From Onthophagus taurus (lineage: Eukaryota > Arthropoda > Insecta > Coleoptera > Scarabaeidae): a DNA stretch of 64,000 bases. The notes under the pieces were generated by a model that did not search any database, was not told the DNA's origin, and worked only from the letters and a program-made list of their open reading frames with translations. The stretch covers positions 21,576,001 through 21,640,000 of the forward strand of contig NC_091967.1 in the NCBI RefSeq assembly GCF_036711975.1. The letters are read 5' to 3'. The first letter of the stretch is position 1, and each line of letters begins with the position of its first letter. Made by a program: the position numbers and the translations under genes. Positions 21,701 to 31,332 of this stretch are shown here, piece by piece.

Positions 21701-22254
21701 CAAACTGTAACCTGACCTTCATCAACTTTTAAGATAAGGAGGCGTCTCTATCTTCCTTCAATAATGCTTTAGATGATAAAAATCCCTCAAATTAATAAAA
21801 ATCTCTAAAGTCTGCAATGTAGTCTCCAGGCTTTGGAATTGTTTGTGATGTCGTTGATTTTGATACGCTTTATTTTAATAACTAATAGTTTTTGTTGTAA
21901 TTTTAAGTGTTTAAGGAAGCAATGAAGTAATTTCTGAAAGCTGCGTTAAAAAGGAACGTGAGACAACGTAGTTTTATTATTAAAAATTAGGTTAAAATTA
22001 AAAGTGTAATTTACTTGGTTTAGATTAAATTGGATTCATTATCAACATCGCCAGATGCATTATTATTACCTCAAATTACTCTATTATTATCGTCCCAACA
22101 TAAAAAAGCGATACAGAAAAGATCATTTGATGTTATGTTGGCGATTTATAAACAATTATACGAAGCAGTACATAATCCAGTTAATCTGTATGAAAATCCA
22201 GTTGGTATTTTATCAAAATCACCAGAAGAATTAATCCAACAAATTTCTAAATGA
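15702..22254 (+). CDS. COG6: COG6, conserved oligomeric Golgi complex subunit 6
   Basis: Six exons join in frame: 15702-16060, 16115-16352, 16417-16541, 16593-17202, 17259-17582 and 22024-22254 (628 aa; human about 657). COG6 is part of lobe B of the COG tether, which captures vesicles recycling within the Golgi. The N-terminal third is coiled-coil (heptads from about residue 25 to 125). Family blocks are clear: ALERLYRWTQNHCRNV, RPVLFKYVIDEY, FIDALTRGGPSG, PIEMRAHDPQIYVTDMLAWL, EGVCHPLKIRVE and near the end ALLLPQITLLLSS. The chosen ATG is the one in the downstream copy of the duplicated leader, since only it leads into the full frame. The last intron is 4.4 kb and holds a tandem repeat, a hammerhead-like motif and LINE remains. 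The 3' end converges on RAB21, with 227 bp between the stop codons. Confidence 0.95.
17925..18650. repeat. Two tandem copies of a ~358-bp unit in the COG6 intron
   Basis: The segment starting near 17940 (GGAAATATCACCAATTATTA) is repeated from about 18295 with roughly 90% identity, giving a period of 358 bp. Each unit itself has two related halves that begin with similar AATTTCCCAAA / AATATCACCAA strings. The open frames on the minus strand are shared because the copies are similar and are probably not genes. The array is followed immediately by the hammerhead-like motif. Confidence 0.8.
18653..18693 (+). ncRNA. Hammerhead-ribozyme-like motif
   Basis: The order of elements is GAGTCT, CTGAAGA, a GGC-TATTA-GCC hairpin, GAAAC, TAATA, AGACTC. 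GAGTCT and AGACTC are exact reverse complements (6-bp stem I); CTGANGA and GAAA are the two conserved core boxes of the hammerhead; the hairpin would be stem II (3 bp plus an unpaired T); TAATA could hold a minimal stem III and an NUH (AUA) cleavage site. Short hammerheads of this kind are known in Penelope-like elements and retrozymes. Stem III is weak, so activity is uncertain. Confidence 0.4.
18700..19545. other. COG6 intron, nothing assignable
   Basis: AT-rich intron sequence. The stretch near 19000-19180 repeats short strings like TTTTAGACA/TTTTAAACAATTT without a clear period. No coding potential. Confidence 0.4.
19550..19725 (-). mobile_element. Short RTE-type LINE reverse-transcriptase fragment
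   Basis: On the minus strand a short frame reads NNKAPGNGNISAECLKTG, the conserved block that in these LINEs has the form NxKAPGxDGIxAE(L)xK. Nothing else of the element is recognisable around it. Confidence 0.5.
19830..21475 (-). mobile_element. R1/I/LOA-type LINE with RNase H, 5'-truncated
   Basis: Minus-strand pieces in order: a reverse-transcriptase block with GGGCPQGRVLSPLLWSLLVD and the YADDIVV catalytic box (21448-21149); a thumb region with RPMITYEAA and VLLGLSPLHLHIEKVAR (21036-20647); a short linker; then RNase H (20456-19938) with SDSQAALQAL and IWVPGHSGVALNEATDELA, and a C-terminal CRLK...CAEEAE...H zinc-knuckle-like tail to about 19830. This order (RT then RNase H) is typical of R1, LOA and I clades. 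Several frameshifts break it. It lies antisense in the last COG6 intron. Confidence 0.75.
21480..22023. other. End of the COG6 intron, nothing assignable
   Basis: Mixed AT-rich sequence between the LINE and the last COG6 exon. A polypyrimidine-poor acceptor TTGGTTTAG lies at 22015-22023. Confidence 0.4.
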
Positions 22255-22481
22255 ATCATTTGTATATTTTATAAGTTAAATAAAAACATGTTTTAATATA
22301 AACAGATTTTTTATTTTATGGACATTTTTAACAACTAATTTTATTAATCATATTATCACATAACGTAAAAAAAGCAAAATAGAAAAATAACAAAAAAAAT
22401 CAAGCTTTCATTTTCTTTTATCACGTCACTTTCTCCTTTCCAAATTCCAATTTAATTCTTTGTTAACAAAGAAAATCCTTT

Positions 22482-23173
22482 TTACGAATGACCACAACAT
22501 GATTTCGATTGAGGCACCGTAATTTCATCATCTTCAACAACAACAACATTTCTCCTTTGAGAATTTTGTCTTTCTAACGATTGCGTTTTGTTGAGTTGTT
22601 GTTGTTCTTCAAGCTCGAGCATTTTCTTTGCTAAAGCTAAAAATACATCCTCAATACCTTCGTTGAGTTTAGCTGACGTTTGAAAGTGAAGCGCCCCAAC
22701 AGCTTTAGCGTAATTTTCCGCCTCTTCAAAGTTTACATGTCGCTCCTTTTCCAAGTCAGTCTTGTTGCCCACTATCACTAAGTTCACATCAGCACCAAGC
22801 ATCTTTCGCAATTCTTTTACCCAACTTTTCACTTTTGGGAACGAAGACTCATTTGTGATATCATACACCAAAACGGCGCCGTTTGAATTTCGATAATAAA
22901 GAGGTCCTAAGGCGTGAAATTGTTCTTGACCTGCCGTATCCCATATCGCGAGATTTATTCGCTCACCATCAATGTTTAATTTTTTTGTTAGAAAGGATGC
23001 CTAAGAATACATAAATTTGATTAATTTATATTTTGATGAAAGCGTATTGTTCTTACCTGCACAGTACTGGAATTATTAGCATTAAAAGTATTTTCTATGT
23101 AACGTAAAACTAAGCTAGTTTTTCCAACGCAACCTTCTCCTAAAAGTACCACCTTAAAATTATGATTTGCCAT
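22482..23173 (-). CDS. RAB21: RAB21 small GTPase
   Basis: Two exons, 23173-23057 and 23000-22482, give 211 residues (human RAB21 is 225). RAB21 acts on early endosomes, in particular in integrin and SNARE traffic. Visible motifs: P-loop GEGCVGKT at residues 12-19, switch I TVQASFLTKKL, WDTAGQE at 59-65, VGNKTDLEKERHV (G4), TSAKLNEG (G5), and the RAB21-typical WVKELRKMLG helix. The C-terminus is SKSCCGHS, a double-cysteine prenylation site with three residues after it, as in RAB21/RAB5-group proteins. Odd: the residue after WDTAGQE is Gln where nearly all Rabs have Arg. It converges with COG6 (227 bp between stops). The other close group, RAB5/RAB22, is less similar. Confidence 0.95.
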
Positions 23174-25902
23174 CGCGTCGATGAAATCAATCCGTATTAA
23201 AATGAATCATTTTGCATGCGGTTTTTATCAAAAAATCCTTTTTTTTTGATCAGCTGTTTATTTGACAAGTAAATTAAAGGCGTAACTTATACGTCAGTTG
23301 GGTTCCGTACGTCATTCATAGATGCCGCTGGTTAATTAGATATTTAATTCAAAAATTATAAAAAAATTAAATTAAAAATCTAATTATTTATAAATAATAA
23401 TACAATTTTTAATTGAAATAAAAAATTTGAGAAAATATATAAAAGAATCGAAAAATCAAAAATCGAAAGTAACCGGTCAAATATCATGTTGGTACTTCCG
23501 AATGACGTTCCGTTAGTAATGACAGGATATTTACGTCAAAATAGGTACTGTTAGTTGTATTTGGAGTTTGAATAAAATCGCGTCATATTGATTAAAGGGT
23601 AAATTAAATCTAGAAAATTAAATAAATGATTTATTGGGTAAAAAAGATTTGAAATTAATCTCGAATAAGCGAGTTTAGTTTGAAAATGCTAACGTATCGC
23701 GGACGCGTATTGAGCGTGCGCAATGCTTACGCACAATTTGTGTAAGCTGCCGTCATCTGTGTTGTATTGGTAAGTGAGTAATCTCTTTAATTTTTGGATT
23801 TTCTCAAAAAATACGCCGAATTAATCGGTGATTCTTGCTTGAGTTCGTGTACGATTGCAAAATAAACAATTTTCGATGATTGTCATTTCGAATTAAAGCT
23901 TATTTAATTTAGAATAAGACGAAAATCAGGTAGCGTCACGTATCTACTCGACATACAGAAGCGTTAAGTGTATTGGTAACGAAGGTTTTTGATAATCAGG
24001 TCAGGGTGTCCATAAAAAAATCAAATATCTTACATTCAAATTAAACAGTTTATTAATTCAATTTTAAGAAATAACGTCCAGGGTACGTTATTGCACGTCG
24101 TCTGGTTTTAATCACGTAGACACCAGCTTTCTCCATGCACGTGTTGAATCTATTTAGTGTCCCAATTACAATCTTTTTCACTGAATGCATCGTATAGTTT
24201 TAATGAATTTGTTTTTTTATAAGATTTGGTGTTTTGTTTTGTTGCAGTCGTTTGTTTTGTATTTAAAAAAAAATTGAACGACGATTCAAAATGATATTCA
24301 ACGACATCCATTTTATAAGTGAAGTAATTTAAATTTCTTATCGTTAAGAAAGATTTGAGGACGTGGACAATACGCGGAATTAAAGTTGTTTATTTCAAAG
24401 TTTGCGCCCTTGTAGGAATTAACCGTCAATGCCGTTTGAATCGAGGTGTGCGTCGGATTTAAGTGCCGGGTGCACACCGATCAAGTTAACCGCGTTTTCA
24501 TCATGGCTGTCTCGAACATCGATCGGTTCTTCTGGCGCGTGGTGGATGCTGTTGGGTTATTGCCCTGTAATTCTTCAACATTTATTTACATTTTAAACTC
24601 CAACCCTTCGTTTTTTGAAATAAACTAACCTTTTTGGTTTCAAAACAAATTTTATTTTCAATCTGCTATTACGTATCATAAACAACTCCCTAATCTATAT
24701 TTTGTTTAAAAATACCCGCATTGTTCAAATATATCAGTTATCATAATCAACAACAAAAGCGGCCATTTCATTAGATATGTATATACGATTTTATATTTTA
24801 TTTATTCGGGTAGGTCAATTTTGCGCACGTCTCAATTTGAACCTTTTTTTTTTGGCTGCGGTCTAATCTTATCGCAAACAATGTATTTTTAGTGTTTTTT
24901 CGCATATTTGCGAATTAACATTTTTTATTATCATGGTTTTTCTTTAAAGATACTTTAACATAATAAAAATATTCGCCCCATTTCATAAAGTTGAAGGTCG
25001 AATACTGTGCTGAACGTGTTTTGTTTCGGATAAGAGTAGGCGTTGCGCGAAAAACAAAGTCACTGTCCTCACGTCGTTGTCGCATTCTTGGCGCACAAAA
25101 GACAATCCAAAAGAATCATCGTGCAATGACAATGAGTCAGTTTTGAATCACTACAAAAAAACCTTTTAAGTGATCTTTTTTTAATCTTTTATCCTCATCC
25201 GTTTGTGGCCACCAAACGCTAAAAACACTGGAATCAGTTTTTCTATAATATCTTGTTAAATCCAGTTATTAGCCTCTTAATACAACTAACCTTGGCGACA
25301 ATCCCTTGATATGGTTTAAAATAGTTTTATCAAAAGTTATGAAAGTTAACAAATAGACTAATAAAGTTTTGGTTTGGTGAAACTGGTGTACATCGATGTC
25401 ATGCACGTACACAAATTTGGTGTAGAAAAGTGAAAGTGTGGGCTTACAAAAACACGAGGAAAACGAGCCGTATAAAATAATATCGCGTTAAACAAATGTA
25501 ATGATGTCAAATTGTCATAATTTTCGAAAATATCATTTTGACACAATTGGCAACTTACAAATAAAAATTACAACCATTTGTGACACTTATACATGTTATT
25601 GCATTCCAATTAGGACAACAATACAGAAAAAGAATTTTCTCTGAAAGAAATTACCAGTGTTACGAAAAGTCTTCTAGATCGTTTGGTACTGAAAGTTACC
25701 CGTTTCTTCCTGTTCCTTCATCGATTTTGCTATCATCTATATATTATCTGCAGGGTGGGAAAAAATTACGATTTCTAATGACCCTATACTGCGTGCCACA
25801 ATAACTACTGAAGATGGAAACGCATTCTTATATGACACAATAGATGCACCACCATACAAGCGATTACTTAACAAAAATTACTTATGGAATAATTTTATAT
25901 TA
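23174..25902. other. Intergenic; possible 5' non-coding exon near 23690-23769
   Basis: The CG-containing stretch GTATCGCGGACGCGTATTG near 23693 leads to a strong donor-like TTGGTAAGTGAGTAA at 23767-23781, which could be the first, non-coding exon of a plus-strand gene. A second CG-rich patch at 24420-24560 contains a short frame beginning MAVSNIDRFFWRVVDAVGLL, not recognised. The rest is AT-rich without identifiable features. The RAB21 promoter should lie in the first few hundred bases. Confidence 0.3.
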
Positions 25903-26073
25903 GGTTTGTTCCAACCAGCGGTTTGACTCGTCGTGGACTCGTCAAATGCAATCGCACAGTTAAATGATGCAATGAAATCCGCTGAAATGTGATGTAATGT
26001 GATGACATTACTTTACATGTGCGATTGCATTTGACGAGTCCACGACGAGTCAAACCGCTGGTTGGAACAAACC
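25903..26073. mobile_element. 171-bp MITE with perfect 56-bp inverted repeats
   Basis: The left arm 25903-25958 starts GGTTTGTTCCAACCAGCGG and is matched exactly in reverse complement by 26018-26073. The 59-bp centre contains TGATG/TGTGATG repeats. Such a perfect foldback indicates a recent or actively copied non-autonomous DNA element. Flanking bases (ATTA left, AATT right) give no clear target duplication, so the superfamily is open. Confidence 0.8.
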
Positions 26074-26261
26074 AATTGTAAAGCGAAATATAACTGTAAT
26101 GTAACGCCATTTGTGACAGATATGCTGCAAATATGACAAGTATGAGACGACATAGAACAGAACCTTTAGTGGTTCTGTTATAACTTATAGATGCTCAGCT
26201 TACTTTCTAAATTTGCTTTGCAAAGACCTTGAAGTAACTAAAGTCAAAGAGCATTTAAATT

Positions 26262-26810
26262 TTGAAATATTTTAGAAACAGTCGCCTGACTAGATCTAAT
26301 GTAAGTGTATGGCTTGTATATACTGATGGAGAAGTGTTAAACGATGTAAGGTGGAACAGTATGGTGGATTGTGTGCAAATACATGTAAGTCAATGGGAAA
26401 AACTGTCAAAAGTACGTGAAGAAAATAAAAAGGACATTGATCATACAATATATTTATATCAAAATATACCAAAAAGTATCTAATATTGATTCCAAACGAT
26501 CTGCAGAAAATTACTTAAATATGCATCTTAAAGCCAATATCTCGGAGACTTGACAAATTACAAAAAAAGTGCTTCTCTGTATGATGCTGTAGAAGTGTGG
26601 ATGAAATTAGGAAGTTCATTTGACGAAAAATTGGAATTATTACTGTCTCAAATACAAGTTTATCAGAAATTTTACAAACAGGCACTTGCACCTTACAATT
26701 TAATAGTATTTATTTGAGATGTAACTAAAACAAAAAATAAATTGACGATGGAAGAGAAAGACGAAGCCATGAACACACTTAAGGATACGTACGCTAATAC
26801 TAGATAACTA
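26262..26810 (+). pseudogene. hAT transposase fragment
   Basis: Frames read DVRWNSMVDCVQIHVSQWEK (the DxRWNS block of hAT transposases), then KVREENKKDIDHTIY, then in another frame KRSAENYLNMHLK and SASLYDAVEVWMKLGSSFDE, and EEKDEAMN. It is clearly homologous to the minus-strand copy at 58720-59265. Frameshifts and stops show that it is dead. Confidence 0.6.
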
Positions 26811-26927
26811 CCATGAATAGTTAAGCTAGGGACGAAAATGGAACCATTTTCTGCAAGGAAGTTATATCCATTGCTACTGCTTTGTGTAATATTATAAAGA
26901 CGTCTACAAAATAGTGAAATCTGAATA

Positions 26928-27740
26928 CACAGGGTGTTAAAAAAAGAATGTAAAATATTTAGAGAGGTAATAGTATGGACCAAAATAAACAAGAAAGTCT
27001 TAATAAACATGGTCCGGATAAATAATAAACACGAGCGGTTTCGGAGGTATGGAAGATGGAAGGTATGAAAAAATAATAAATTTTTTGAAAAAAAAAAAAT
27101 AAAGTTAAATGAGATGTTGAAAATGTCCTCCTTCCATGTCCAAACACGCACGACATCTTTGTCTGAAGGATAATCGAACTCTTTCTAAAATCTCCTCATT
27201 GACTCGAATTTGTTGGCATTGTTGATTGATTCGTAGCCGCAGCTCCTCGAGGGTATTTAGTAGTACCATAGACTAATGTTTTCAAATATCCCCAGAAAAA
27301 GAAGTCTAGAGGGTTTAAGTCAGGCTATCTTGCAGGCCATAGTACAGGTCCGCCTCTTCCTATCCATCTACGTGGAAAAGTTTGATATAAATGTTCTCTA
27401 ACCGCAATAGAAAAATGATGTGGAGCACCATCATGCTGGAACCACATTTGTTACCTTTGGTCTAATGGAATGTCGTCAAAAAGATTAATCATGGTGTTCT
27501 GCAGGAAACAACGATACCTAAAAACCCGTTGCCTACAATGCCCATCCAAATGTTTAATGAAAAACGTGTCTAATGTCCAGATTCCATTATTCCATTGGGA
27601 TTTTCATCGGCCCAAATATGCGTGTTGTGAAAATTAACAACTCCATTCCGAGTGAATCTGGGCTCATCAGTAAAAAGAATATTGTCAAAAACCAACGGCA
27701 AAAAACTAAACGTGCTTGAAGATCAGTTGACTATACTACT
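26928..27740 (-). pseudogene. Tc1/mariner-type transposase (DUF4817-HTH family), 5'-truncated
   Basis: The minus-strand translation shows DNILFTDEPRFTRNGVVNFH (first catalytic Asp), QMWFQHDGAPHHFSIAVREH (second), RRWIGRGGPVLWPAR then a stop, PDLNPLDFFFWGYLK (third block), and an intact C-terminus CRACLDMEGGHFQHLI with stop at 27105-27107. The stop at 27325-27327 replaces the Ser codon before the third catalytic Asp; at least one more stop lies near the second. The N-terminal HTH is missing beyond about 27740. The left flank CACAGGGTGTTAAAAAAAG near 26928 may be its terminal repeat. Confidence 0.7.
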
Positions 27741-27792
27741 CCACTTTGACTATATCTTTCGAGTTACTCATACTAATTAATTAATTTCAGAG

Positions 27793-27811
27793 GTTGGGTT
27801 GGGTTGGGTTG
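27793..27811. repeat. Short (GGGTT)n tract
   Basis: About four GGGTT units directly upstream of the hammerhead-like motif. Insect telomeres are usually TTAGG, so this is probably an ordinary microsatellite. Confidence 0.6.
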
Positions 27812-27826
27812 GAAGACTTCGAACCA

Positions 27827-27868
27827 GTTTCTGAAGAAGGTTGCAACATGTCATCCGAAACGTCAAAC
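27827..27868 (+). ncRNA. Hammerhead-ribozyme-like motif (minimal, Penelope/retrozyme type)
   Basis: The order is GTTT, CTGAAGA, a 19-nt stem II region starting AGGTTG and ending CATCC, GAAAC, GTC, AAAC. CTGANGA and GAAA are the core boxes. GTC is the classic NUH cleavage triplet, and ACGT across GAAAC-GTC would be a two-base-pair stem III with no loop, which in known minimal hammerheads works by dimerisation. GTTT/AAAC gives 4 bp of stem I. It is followed after a few bases by the dyad repeat family. No Penelope-type reverse transcriptase is visible nearby. Confidence 0.5.
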
Positions 27869-27871
27869 CTT

Positions 27872-27940
27872 TTCTTAAAAGACGCACGGCTAAACCCGAA
27901 AGTTTCTAGTGTTAGTTCTACTTTTAGTTCTTAGTTTAAC
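27872..27940 (+). repeat. Dyad repeat family, copy A (half unit)
   Basis: The copy runs from GACGCACGGCTAAACCCGAA through TTTCTAGTGTTAGTTCTACTTTTAGTT, i.e. one arm of the dyad described at the other loci. It lies directly after the hammerhead-like motif. Confidence 0.75.
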
Positions 27941-28124
27941 TTAGTTGCAATGATTACGATAGTTTATTATTACTTAGATTATTTATTAAATCCCCTAACT
28001 CGCTATCTGGTGCATTTACAAAAATGAGTAATAGGTGAAGAAAATTGTAGCAGCTTTTTAGTTTCCTAGATATCCATGAAATTTACTTTCAAATCAAGAA
28101 TACATATAAGATTTTAAAATGACA

Positions 28125-28290
28125 TCAAAGCAAATGTTCCAAGTTGTTTCCAATATTTTCTATACACAATTGGGCTCGCTGAATCAATGATGTCCCACTA
28201 GCGCGGCCTAAACCAGGGTGTTGGCGGATTATCTCCGCAGCAGTTTGTATCTGATTTCGCAATCCTTGCTCAGTATTAACTTCCTCAGTA
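28125..28290 (-). pseudogene. Mariner-type transposase C-terminus
   Basis: The minus strand reads QIQTAAEIIRQHPGLGR, then SLIQRAQLCIENIGNNLEHL and a stop at 28125-28127. This is the C-terminal tail seen in the DUF4817-type mariner copies in this window. The rest of that copy is absent. Confidence 0.65.
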
Positions 28291-28291
28291 T

Positions 28292-28513
28292 TCACTTCTT
28301 TAGCTGCAATGTTAAATGCCTGTGTTTAACGCTGTATGCCATCATCAAGAGGACGACATCATCTGCATAGCACTCAATCTTGATTTTGTAATCATTCATA
28401 GTGTAACCATAATTTACTTTTTCATGTTGAGAGTGTAACCTCTCAACATTTTCCTCAACATTGTGTAATCCGTACAACATGTCATTCTTCATCTCGTTAC
28501 TAAATTTCGCCAT
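28292..28513 (-). mobile_element. LINE reverse-transcriptase fragment
   Basis: The minus-strand frame contains VNYGYTMNDYKIKIECYADD followed by VVLL, the YxDD catalytic box of an RTE-like LINE reverse transcriptase. Only about 70 residues remain. Confidence 0.55.
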
Positions 28514-30135
28514 GCATCATTTGTGTAGACAACTCGTATAGGTTTGACAATCACCTGTATAAGTGTTTAATATATGTATGTATTATGCGAAACTTGGTTT
28601 TTCTGGATACTTGGGAGGAGTTCCATATGGCCTTTTTAACATTCCAAACATTGGTCTTTTATTACCATACTGTCATACTGGCAGTATGGCACACTTTTCG
28701 ATCTGCTGTTTGTTTTCGCTAAATATTGTAATGTTACATTATTTCCTTAAAATTTTATAGAATTTCATGGAGTTACACTATTTCATTAGTATTACAAACA
28801 TGTTTCTCCATAACATACCATTGTCAAAATGATATTCTTATGTTTTGAGAATCTAAAAAAAAAATTTAAAGAAAGATGGACTAGTCTAGTAGGAGTAAAT
28901 TCTTTCCGACTCTAAAAATTTGATTTGTTTTCACTTTTACATGAACCCGATTCAGATTGATCTAGGTTCAGTTTGGTTATTTATAGATCCATGCATATTT
29001 AAAAGCTTGAACTAAAAAATCAAAGACCGGCTGGCAAAAAAATGGTAGGCGTGTTCGAGTAGCGCCATTTACTAAAGACACGGTTCACAACGACGAAGAC
29101 GACAACGACGATACGATGTCGGGTTCAGAATATTATTTTTAGAACGGCATCAACTACTACTGTTTTTCTTATTTTGCCGTAAGGGGCTTATTCCTATCGT
29201 AAAATCGAGAGCTACTACTCGTTTTGCCGGTTTCTATAGTATATACGTGCGTAACCATCCTCGAGACTTCGAGAACGTTCCTCTTTCTTGTAATTTTCTT
29301 CGTCTTGTTTACATTTCGCCACGTTTTCGATGATGACGTCGCAATAACCTACTTAAATCTGTTTGCCTTTTTTACATGATGAAAGAATGTCGAGTAAACG
29401 AAATTGGTTTTACGCAATTTTTTTATTTAAACAGACACACCTGAATTAAAAAGAAAGAATTTAAAAAAGTATGTTCGTTAGTGGAAATAAATGTTTCGTA
29501 CTCTGATTATGTTGTTTGCTTTTGAAATGAAATGTGTTGAGGTTTTAAACTGTTTTGACAGTCGGATAACGTTGTGGTATTTGTAGAATGTTTTGAAATC
29601 ATTAATTTTGTTTGTAAGTGATTTATAATCATAAAAAATAAAAGATAATAAGGCATTTTATATTAATTTATATGATATTTAGTTCATATTAGTTTTTTTA
29701 TTTATTTTTATTTTCAAGGATCCATACAACCGTTTATTTACAGTAAACTTTTACTGTTGTGTCATCAACAGGAACTTTACCGTACCTTTCTTCCTCCGTG
29801 TATAGCATACGCGGGCGACCTCTAAAAATAGACTCAATAAGAAAATCCGACTGACAATTCTTTAAATAGTCACTCGGAATGCGGTGTTACCACGTAATCG
29901 GTCACCGAAGAATCCAAGAACGACATTCCCCATCGTGTTTTCAATTCATTTGAAAACGAAAAGGAAATAAGGAAAAAGTCCTACTCAATTTTCGTTCTTT
30001 CAAGTTTCCGAGGCATGCAAAAATTTCTTTGGTTTAGTTCTCGGTGTTAAGTGCACCATAAAATTGTCCAAATGTGGGCAAAAAAACACTTTCATTTTTT
30101 TCGCCGCCTACGGTAGTAGGTCAAAGACGACGACA
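28514..30135. other. Intergenic with CG-richer patches
   Basis: The patch 29030-29345 is clearly richer in CG dinucleotides than the surroundings (for example CGACGAAGACGACAACGACG) and could be a promoter or a conserved regulatory block. A second such patch lies at 29800-29960. No ORF or RNA gene is recognised. Confidence 0.3.
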
Positions 30136-30339
30136 ATGGAGACGGTTGCATTCATCCAATTGACGGGGAACTTGATGAGGTCGATCGGTGATGGTGGTTA
30201 CCGCGTGATTGTGGAGGCTTTTGCTTACGTCGCCGCAGGTCGAAAATGCCAAGATCAAGGGGACCAAATCGCGTGCACAGAGATTTGTTGCGGAACGAAA
30301 TTCTGGGTCACTGGTTTGAATCGATTTCGAACAATGTAA
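30136..30339 (+). CDS. Small ORF, unrecognised (67 aa)
   Basis: ATG at 30136, stop TAA at 30337-30339. The sequence starts METVAFIQLTGNLMRSIGDG and has five Cys in the second half. GC content and CG frequency are above the surrounding DNA, and a poly-A-like AATAAA does occur downstream, so it may be a real small gene or part of a transcript leader. It has no domain I recognise and no signal peptide. Low confidence. Confidence 0.25.
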   Translation: METVAFIQLTGNLMRSIGDGGYRVIVEAFAYVAAGRKCQDQGDQIACTEICCGTKFWVTGLNRFRTM

Positions 30340-30892
30340 AAATATACTTTTTGAATTGATCAAACTAATAAATTATTTAAGAAGGTATTTTAGTCCCAAA
30401 AGTGTCTAGAAAACAATTCTCTTTCAATTTTTAAATAATAAACTAATAAATTGTAGAAATATATATAAATCATTTAATGAAATAAGTTGTAAATTTTATT
30501 ATGAATTAGTTGCAAATAAATTTGTTAAAAATTGTGAATGAATGGTGTTCCACAGAGAATGTAATAATAGCTTTAGTCGTAGAAGCATTTCTGTCTGATC
30601 GGGAACTGCTTTTAGAATTGCTTGTATTAAGAACGTTCCCACATTTCAGGAGATACGTTTATGAATGGAATTTCCAAGTTTTAACAATTCGGAATTTCTC
30701 AAATCGTATTTGCCAATCAGCTATCTATATCAACACAAATTTATTCTTAAACCACCCAGGTTCGACCTTCTAACTTAACCAGCTTGATTTAGAAGTATTT
30801 AATGTAATATAGATGCAATATGTCTCTCTTAAAGTTTGAATACACACACAAAATGAATGCTTTTGGACAGTTAATGTTTGTACTACCGTCTT
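30340..30892. other. AT-rich spacer
   Basis: Contains an 87-codon frame (30510-30773) without recognisable features. Nothing else seen. Confidence 0.4.
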
Positions 30893-31332
30893 TTTCCGAA
30901 GATAAGACATCCTCCGAAAATAAGCCCTATCGTGATTTTCGGAACTTTTTGTAAAATAAGACATCCTCTGAAAATAAGCCCTAGTTAAAATAATGTGACA
31001 AAAAGAATTCGTTAAAAATGCTGTTGATTTATTAAGTATAAGTAATAATATAGTTTAACTTTCCTTTCGTGAATTCTTTTCTCTTTCTTTAAGAAACCAA
31101 TTGTAAAATTTTTCTTCACGATATATTGAATGTGCTTTAAAGTACAAAATAAGGGATTTCCCCGAGCGGTATATAAGTAAAAACCCTGACAGAGAGGCAC
31201 AATGTTGTTTACACTACGGAACAGAGGGTATAGGGCGTTCAACGTAAATAATTTCAGTCTTGTAAGTCTGATTATTTCCTCATACGTAATTTTATTTAAA
31301 AATAAAGTGAATAATTTTTAACCCCAGTTAAA

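Noticed and set aside
26693..27156. Long minus-strand ORFs overlapping hAT and mariner remains
   Set aside because: They are off-frame readings of transposase sequence and AT-rich spacer, rich in Phe/Leu/Ser as expected from T-rich DNA.
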